Origin: an uncultured Kiloniellaceae bacterium | GTDB taxonomy: Bacteria > Pseudomonadota > Alphaproteobacteria > Kiloniellales > Kiloniellaceae | Assembly (NCBI GenBank): GCA_947493695.1 | Contig: CANLSF010000002.1 | Span: forward strand, 310,001 to 374,000 | DNA: 64,000 bases | Direction of reading: 5' to 3' | Shown: in pieces, positions 59,418 to 64,000 of the stretch | How positions within the stretch are numbered: position 1 is the first letter of the stretch | How the letters are laid out: each line of letters opens with the position of its first letter | Program-made: the position numbers and the translations under genes | The notes under the pieces: generated by a model | Databases searched by the model: none | Seen by the model: only the letters and a program-made list of their open reading frames with translations | What the model was told of the DNA's origin: nothing

Positions 59418-60425
59418 CTAGGAGATGGAGTCACCCAGATCGATCTCGGGGCGAAAGACAAGACTTCTCTCATCCCTGGAGAGCGGCTGTTTCATCGCCT
59501 CAAGCAGGATCCGCGTCGCTTCCGCACCAATCTGGCGGCGTGGAGAGCGCGCTGTAGCCAGGCGGACCGGCAATCCTTCTAGAAACTCAAGTCCGTTAAA
59601 GCCGGCGAGAAGGAGTTGACCGGGAACGTCGACGCCTGCTGACATGGCGGCGAACAGGCCTCCCGCGGCCATATCGTCGTTGGAATAGTAGATCGCATCG
59701 ATCTTGGCGCCGGATCGGAGGATATCTGCCGTAAGTTCCCGTCCCATGGGAAGAGACGAAAAACCCTCGTCGGTTCGGCTCTCGACCAGAGACAGGTTCT
59801 CCCTACTCAGCTCCTCACAAAAGCCCTGCATACGCTTTTGGGCACGCACATCGTTATCCAGTGCACTGCCCACATAAGCAAATCTGGAACGCCCAAGGTT
59901 CAGAAGCGTGCGCGCCATCTCACGTCCGGCATCAACGTGCGACAGGCCAACATTGATATCGATCGCGTCGCCGTCCACATCCATGATCTGAGCCACGGGA
60001 ATACCTGCGCCCTCCAACAGCTTTCTGGACTGTTCGGTTTGCTCAAGACCGGTAACGATCATACCGGACGGACGCCAGGACAGCATATCCCTGATAATGC
60101 CCGTTTCGACCTCGGCATTGTAATTGGAGACACCGAATACCGGTTGTTTGCCGCTCTCCTGTATAGCGTCCGAGATCCCTGCGAGAACCTCGGCAAAGAC
60201 CACATTCGAAAGGCTTGGCACAACCACCCCGATCAGGTTTGTCGTCTGCGATGACAGAGATGTGGCCAGATGATTGGTCACGTAACCGATTTCCTCAGAT
60301 GCGCGAAGAACCTTTTCGATATTCCTTTCCGAAACATCAGAAGCGCCGCGCAAGGCCCGAGACGCCGTCATCTTACTGACACCCGCAAGCGCAGCGACCT
60401 CAACCAAGGTTGGTTTCGTTCTCAA
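59418..60425 (-). CDS. LacI family regulator of the four-carbon acid sugar operon
   Basis: 335 residues from the TTG at 60425 (leader GGGAACGAGGC), which places the HTH at the N-terminus; the longer open frame to 60653 runs through the operator and is not translated. HTH and hinge: TLVEVAALAGVSKMTASRAL and VTNHLATSLSSQTTNLIGVV. Periplasmic-binding-type effector domain: VGLSHVDAGREMARTLLNLG, IYYSNDDMAAGGLFAAMSAG, LLLAGFNGLEFLEGLPVRLA. It is divergent from ltnD-otnKCI across a 32-bp near-palindrome, so it probably represses that operon until a four-carbon sugar acid is present (inference). Confidence 0.9.
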   Translation of the reverse strand: MRTKPTLVEVAALAGVSKMTASRALRGASDVSERNIEKVLRASEEIGYVTNHLATSLSSQTTNLIGVVVPSLSNVVFAEVLAGISDAIQESGKQPVFGVSNYNAEVETGIIRDMLSWRPSGMIVTGLEQTEQSRKLLEGAGIPVAQIMDVDGDAIDINVGLSHVDAGREMARTLLNLGRSRFAYVGSALDNDVRAQKRMQGFCEELSRENLSLVESRTDEGFSSLPMGRELTADILRSGAKIDAIYYSNDDMAAGGLFAAMSAGVDVPGQLLLAGFNGLEFLEGLPVRLATARSPRRQIGAEATRILLEAMKQPLSRDERSLVFRPEIDLGDSIS

Positions 60426-60524
60426 AGCCTCGTTCCCGACTGATGATTCGAACCGAGTTTCAAAACGCGTCCCACTGTCTCGATACCCGATTGACTCTCT
60501 GGGCCGTTTTCCATAGAAACGGCT

Positions 60525-60556
60525 AACTGGTATCGATACCGGTACCGATACCAGTT
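60525..60556. promoter_or_regulatory. LacI-type operator between the regulator and ltnD
   Basis: A 32-bp near-palindrome differing from its own reverse complement at two positions. It consists of overlapping GGTATCGATACC (60529-60540), a central ATACCGGTACC and GGTACCGATACC (60541-60552) motifs, flanked by AACT/AGTT. It is 37 bp before ltnD. Confidence 0.8.
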
Positions 60557-60592
60557 GTCTAGGATCAAAATATACAAACAGGGAAGCAGCGC

Positions 60593-61504
60593 ATGGCCAA
60601 AGGCTTGACGACAGCGGTAATCGGTTTGGGTTCCATGGGCTGGGGCGCGGCAATGTCCTTGCTGCGCGCAGGTTTCCCGACAGCTGGCGTCGACGTGCGT
60701 CCTGACGTGCTCACGGACTTCAGGAAGGAAGGGGGCCAGACCAGCGCTGTTCCCTCAGAAGCCGCCGCCGGGGCAGATGTCATCTTTGTCTTCGTTGTGA
60801 ACGCTGAGCAGACGGAGCAGGTTCTTTTCGGCGAGAATGGTGCGGTCGCAGCTGCAGCACCCGGAAGCACCTTCGTTCTATGCGTGACCATGCCGCCCTC
60901 CTTCACGCTTGACGTCTGCGCGCGCCTGACCGCGGCCGGCATGCAGGTTATCGACGGGCCAGTCTCGGGTGGGACAGCTAAAGCGCTTGCCGGGGAAATG
61001 TCCATAATGGCTTCAGGTGCCAAAGCCGCCTTTGACCATGCGGGACCAGCACTCGATGCCATCGCCACTAAAATCTTCCAGCTCGGAGACGAGCCCGGCA
61101 CCGGCTCCCGGGTCAAGATGATCAATCAACTGCTGGCGGGTGTGCACATCGCCGCCATGGGGGAAGCTCTAACGCTGGGCATCAAATCCGGTCTCGACGC
61201 CAAAACACTTTACGAGGTGATTATTGAGTGCGCAGGGAATTCCTGGATGTTCGAGAACCGGGGACAGCACGTCGTGGACGGCGATTATTCGCCCAAATCT
61301 GCCGTCGACATTTTCGTAAAGGACATGGGGATCGTGACCTCGGAAGGACGGGCCGCGGACTTTCCCCTGCCCTTGTCTGAAACCGCGCTCTCGCTCTTTA
61401 AGGAAGCCCAGGACGCGGGTTACGGCCGTGAAGACGATTCAGCGGTCGCCAAGGTCTATGCAGCCAAGGGCGATATCACCTTACCCGGCCAGAGTGGAAA
61501 GTAG
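60593..61504 (+). CDS. ltnD: L-threonate dehydrogenase-like NAD(P) oxidoreductase
   Basis: 303 residues. Beta-hydroxyacid dehydrogenase fold: NAD loop VIGLGSMGWGAAMSLLRAGF, the family's substrate motif DGPVSGGTAKALAGEMSIMA, catalytic Lys in GSRVKMINQLLAGVHIAAMG, and DIFVKDMGIVTSEGRAADFP near the C-terminus. LtnD oxidises L-threonate (or D-erythronate) at C2 in the pathway that LtnD, OtnI, OtnK and OtnC complete. First gene after the LacI operator. Confidence 0.93.
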   Translation: MAKGLTTAVIGLGSMGWGAAMSLLRAGFPTAGVDVRPDVLTDFRKEGGQTSAVPSEAAAGADVIFVFVVNAEQTEQVLFGENGAVAAAAPGSTFVLCVTMPPSFTLDVCARLTAAGMQVIDGPVSGGTAKALAGEMSIMASGAKAAFDHAGPALDAIATKIFQLGDEPGTGSRVKMINQLLAGVHIAAMGEALTLGIKSGLDAKTLYEVIIECAGNSWMFENRGQHVVDGDYSPKSAVDIFVKDMGIVTSEGRAADFPLPLSETALSLFKEAQDAGYGREDDSAVAKVYAAKGDITLPGQSGK

Positions 61505-61509
61505 AGATC

Positions 61510-62784
61510 ATGACAGTTGTACTAGGCTGCATCGCCGACGATTTTACCGGCGCAACCGATCTGGCCGGATTGCTGGCCCGCAGCGGTGTCCGGGTTTCTC
61601 TCCGTCTTGGGGTGCCCGAAACAGCACCGGCGGACGTCGAGACCTCGAGCTTTGAGGTCATAGCCCTGAAGTGCCGAACCGCCCCCGTCGAAGAGGCCAT
61701 CGCCGAAACCCAGGCAGCCCTCGCCTGGTTGCAGGCCGCGGGCGCCGAACGCTTCTTCTGGAAATACTGCTCGACCTTCGACAGCACCGCGAAAGGCAAC
61801 ATCGGGCCGATTGCCGAAGCATTGATGGCGAAGCTGGGCAGCAAACAAACCATCTACTGCCCCGCCTTTCCGGAAAATGGCCGCAGCATTTTCATGGGCA
61901 ATCTTTTTGTCGGCGAGCAGCCTCTGCACGAAAGTCCGATGAAGGATCACCCGCTCACCCCCATGCGCGATTCCAACCTGATGCGTCTGCTGGAGCCTCA
62001 GGTGAGTGGTAAGGTCGGCCTCGCAAACCGGCTGGTCGTGGATCAGGGTGTGCCCGCTCTGCGTAACCGGCTTGCGGAATTACGGGCGGATGGTGTCGCG
62101 CATGTAGTGATCGATGCCGTCGCGAACATTGACCTTACGATCATCGCCGAGGCTTGCCGAGACCTGCCGCTGATGACCGGCGGCAGCGCCGTCGCCATGC
62201 CCCTGCCATCGCTTTACATGGCCGATGGCGTGCTTTCCGCAGATGCGCCGAAACCAGTCAAGCCTGCGCTGGCACCCGGACAGATCGTTCTGTCAGGCAG
62301 TTGTTCCGCCATGACCCGTAAACAGGTCGCGGCCTTTGCCGCTGGAGCCGAAGCCTTCAAACTCGATCCTCTGGCTCTCGCAAAAGACGGCGCCAAGGCC
62401 GCCGCGGATTGGCTTGCGCAGCAGGCACCCGAAACTGCGAAAATCGTCTACGCCACGGCTGAGCCCTCGGAAGTGGCCGCCGCACAGGCGGAATTGGGTG
62501 TCGAGAAGGCCGGAAAAATCGTCGAGGATGCCCTTGCCGAACTGGCGGTTCAGGCACGTGACGCCGGTGTCCGGCGCTTTGTTGTTGCGGGAGGCGAGAC
62601 ATCGGGTGCGGTCACGAATGCGCTAGGCGTAAAGCAGATGACGATCGGCCCTGAGGTTGCGCCAGGCGTTCCCTGGACCTGGTGCGTAAGCGCTGATCAG
62701 GACATTGCCCTCACGCTCAAGTCGGGTAATTTCGGTCAGGAAGATTTCTTCGCCCGTGCCCTTCAGATGTTGGAAGAGCAATGA
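61510..62784 (+). CDS. otnK: 3-oxo-tetronate kinase OtnK (DUF1537)
   Basis: 424 residues. DUF1537/four-carbon acid sugar kinase: LGCIADDFTGATDLAGLLAR at the N-terminus, FFWKYCSTFDSTAKGNIGPI, the sugar-binding LMTGGSAVAMPLPSLYM stretch, and C-terminal RRFVVAGGETSGAVTNALGV with the ATP-binding GGETSG. It phosphorylates 3-oxo-tetronate at C4. Five bases after ltnD and overlapping otnC by four (ATGA). Confidence 0.94.
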   Translation: MTVVLGCIADDFTGATDLAGLLARSGVRVSLRLGVPETAPADVETSSFEVIALKCRTAPVEEAIAETQAALAWLQAAGAERFFWKYCSTFDSTAKGNIGPIAEALMAKLGSKQTIYCPAFPENGRSIFMGNLFVGEQPLHESPMKDHPLTPMRDSNLMRLLEPQVSGKVGLANRLVVDQGVPALRNRLAELRADGVAHVVIDAVANIDLTIIAEACRDLPLMTGGSAVAMPLPSLYMADGVLSADAPKPVKPALAPGQIVLSGSCSAMTRKQVAAFAAGAEAFKLDPLALAKDGAKAAADWLAQQAPETAKIVYATAEPSEVAAAQAELGVEKAGKIVEDALAELAVQARDAGVRRFVVAGGETSGAVTNALGVKQMTIGPEVAPGVPWTWCVSADQDIALTLKSGNFGQEDFFARALQMLEEQ

Positions 62785-63431
62785 GCGAGGAAGCGCAACT
62801 CCGTGAGCAGATGTGCAAGCTCGCAAAATCTATGTTCGAGCGCGGACTGACCGGCGGCTCGTCAGGTAATATCTCCGCGCGCCTTTCGGACGGACGCCTT
62901 CTTGTCTCCCCCACGGGCAGCAGCTTTGGCTCTCTTGATCCAGCCCGCCTCTCCCTGTTCGATGCCGATGTAAAGCAGATCGACGGCGACAAGCCGACGA
63001 AAGAGATGCCGCTGCATTCGGCATTCTATGAAACCAGGGGCGCAAAGACCGGCGCGGTCGTCCACCTGCACTCCAGCCATTCAGTGGCCCTCTCGCTCAT
63101 GCCGGACGTCGACCCGGAGAACATGCTGCCGCCGCTGACCGCCTATTCGATCATGCGCCTGGGCAAGGTCAAACTCCTGCCTTACTTCATGCCGGGGGAC
63201 CCCGCCATGGGGGGCGCTATTCGCGGCCTGGCCGGTAAACGCAGCGCGGTTGTACTGGCGAACCACGGCCCTGTCGTGGCGGGCAAGGACCTGGAAGCTG
63301 CGGTTTACGCCATCGAAGAACTGGAAGAGACAGCAAAGCTTGCCCTGCTGACCCGTGGCGCAAACTCTGCAATGCTGAACGCTGAGCAGATTGCTTCGAT
63401 CGTGGATAAATTTGACGTAGATTGGGACTAG
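62781..63431 (+). CDS. otnC: 3-oxo-tetronate 4-phosphate decarboxylase OtnC
   Basis: 216 residues. Class II aldolase/adducin fold: FERGLTGGSSGNISARLSDG, LLVSPTGSSFGSLDP, metal site VVHLHSSHSVALSLM and AVVLANHGPVVAGKDLEAAV. It decarboxylates 3-oxo-tetronate 4-phosphate to dihydroxyacetone phosphate. Translationally coupled to otnK. Confidence 0.94.
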   Translation: MSEEAQLREQMCKLAKSMFERGLTGGSSGNISARLSDGRLLVSPTGSSFGSLDPARLSLFDADVKQIDGDKPTKEMPLHSAFYETRGAKTGAVVHLHSSHSVALSLMPDVDPENMLPPLTAYSIMRLGKVKLLPYFMPGDPAMGGAIRGLAGKRSAVVLANHGPVVAGKDLEAAVYAIEELEETAKLALLTRGANSAMLNAEQIASIVDKFDVDWD

Positions 63432-63436
63432 GCTTC

Positions 63437-64000
63437 ATGACCGGCTTTTCAGCAAACCTGGGTTTTCTCTGGACCGAACTCACCCTGCCCGAAGCCATTC
63501 GCGCGGCGGCCAGCGCAGGATTTGACGCGGTGGAGTGCCACTGTCCCTATGAAACACCGGCTGAAGAGGTGAAGGCCGCGCTGGACGAGACCGGCCTGCC
63601 GATGCTCGGCATCAACACGGAACGGGGAAATCTTGCCGCAGGGGAGAATGGCTTGGCCGCAGTGCCGGGGCGCGAGCAGGAAGCAAGGGCCCTCATCGAT
63701 CAGGCGGTTGCATACGCAAAGGCTATATCAGCGCGTAACATCCATGTCATGGCCGGCTTCGCCAATGGCGAGTCCGCGCATCAGAGCTTTATCGAAAACC
63801 TCGGCTACGCCTGCAAAGAAGCCGCCTCACATGACATCACCATCGTGATCGAACCGCTCAATCACCACGACGCGCCCGGCTACTTCCTGAACAATGCCGA
63901 TCAGGCTGCGGATATCATTGCGGCGGTCGGCGCGACTAATCTGAAGCTGATGTTCGACTGCTACCACATTCAGATCATGCAGGGTGATATGACTCGCCGT
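63437..64000 (+). CDS. otnI: 2-oxo-tetronate isomerase OtnI (3' end outside window)
   Basis: 188 residues are visible, starting MTGFSANLGFLWTELTLPEA, open to the window edge. Hydroxypyruvate-isomerase-like TIM barrel: AIRAAASAGFDAVECHCPYE, LPMLGINTERGNLAAGENGL, NIHVMAGFANGESAHQSFIE, IVIEPLNHHDAPGYFLNNAD with a metal Glu, and LKLMFDCYHIQIMQGDMTRR with the metal Asp/His. It interconverts 2-oxo- and 3-oxo-tetronate. Five bases after otnC. Confidence 0.93.
   Translation, partial: MTGFSANLGFLWTELTLPEAIRAAASAGFDAVECHCPYETPAEEVKAALDETGLPMLGINTERGNLAAGENGLAAVPGREQEARALIDQAVAYAKAISARNIHVMAGFANGESAHQSFIENLGYACKEAASHDITIVIEPLNHHDAPGYFLNNADQAADIIAAVGATNLKLMFDCYHIQIMQGDMTRR

Noticed and set aside
59418-60653. 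411-residue form of the LacI-type regulator
   Set aside because: The first 76 codons run through the operator palindrome and have no domain; the TTG at 60425 puts the HTH at the N-terminus.

Overview
The window looks like chromosomal DNA of a free-living, probably marine alphaproteobacterium, most like a Rhodospirillales/Kiloniellales-type lineage. Pointers are a GapR (DUF2312) homologue, a CpdR response regulator with a CtrA-type site upstream, an alphaproteobacterial L36 protein, a PAS_5 protein, an alpha-r8 (MmgR-like) small RNA and a DgcN/DgcA D-glutamate pathway. I saw no insertion sequence, phage gene, integrase or CRISPR array. The genus cannot be fixed from the sequence alone.

Layout. 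1-8.3 kb: the end of a DJ-1/PfpI protein, a PAS protein, a small P-loop kinase, a divergent AraC/MFS pair, an ArsR-RidA operon divergent from an isocitrate-lyase/PEP-mutase-like enzyme, and a LysR-ComB pair divergent from a 62-residue ORF. 8.3-10.5 kb: a PLP decarboxylase divergent from an Ada-type sensor. 10.5-16.5 kb: a periplasmic iron-uptake type cluster (DUF1513, two imelysin-family proteins, a di-haem DUF1111 oxidoreductase and a novel Cys/His-rich protein) behind a Fur-like box. 16.7-26.8 kb: tag, gapR, DUF1244, an N-formylglutamate amidohydrolase/GCS2 ligase pair, a FadR-type regulator, pyruvate kinase, a glycosyltransferase, rarD, a TPR protein and a DUF2817 protein. 26.9-31.1 kb: glcDEF behind a PdhR/GlcC-type operator. 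31.5-33.9 kb: rpmJ, a methyltransferase, tRNA-Val(GAC), an array of 113-bp hairpin-rich tandem repeats, and cpdR.

34-41.5 kb: a second N-formylglutamate amidohydrolase with a GNAT gene, an A/T-richer lipoprotein gene, the sRNA, a lytic transglycosylase behind a textbook sigma-54 promoter, a class V PLP enzyme, a MaoC-type hydratase and a methyltransferase. 41.5-45.1 kb: a cobalamin riboswitch serving a single 106-residue unknown ORF, then the convergent D-glutamate operon dgcN-dgcA-murI. 45.1-50.4 kb: a MATE exporter, an unknown gene with a consensus CtrA site upstream, and a lipoprotein/response regulator/histidine kinase operon. 50.8-55.1 kb: a PotFGHI-type polyamine ABC transporter. 55.1-59.3 kb: two nucleotide-sugar genes, an aspartoacylase-like protein and a glutathione transferase. 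59.4-64 kb: a LacI regulator divergent from the four-carbon acid sugar operon ltnD-otnK-otnC-otnI, with a 32-bp near-palindromic operator between them; otnI runs off the window.

Most genes are ordinary metabolism. The observations most worth a second look are the B12 riboswitch with its lone unknown ORF, the sigma-54-driven transglycosylase, the hairpin repeat array, the sRNA, the CtrA-linked unknown gene at 46.7 kb, and the small Cys/His protein at the head of the iron cluster. All family names come from recognising motifs by eye; no search was run.
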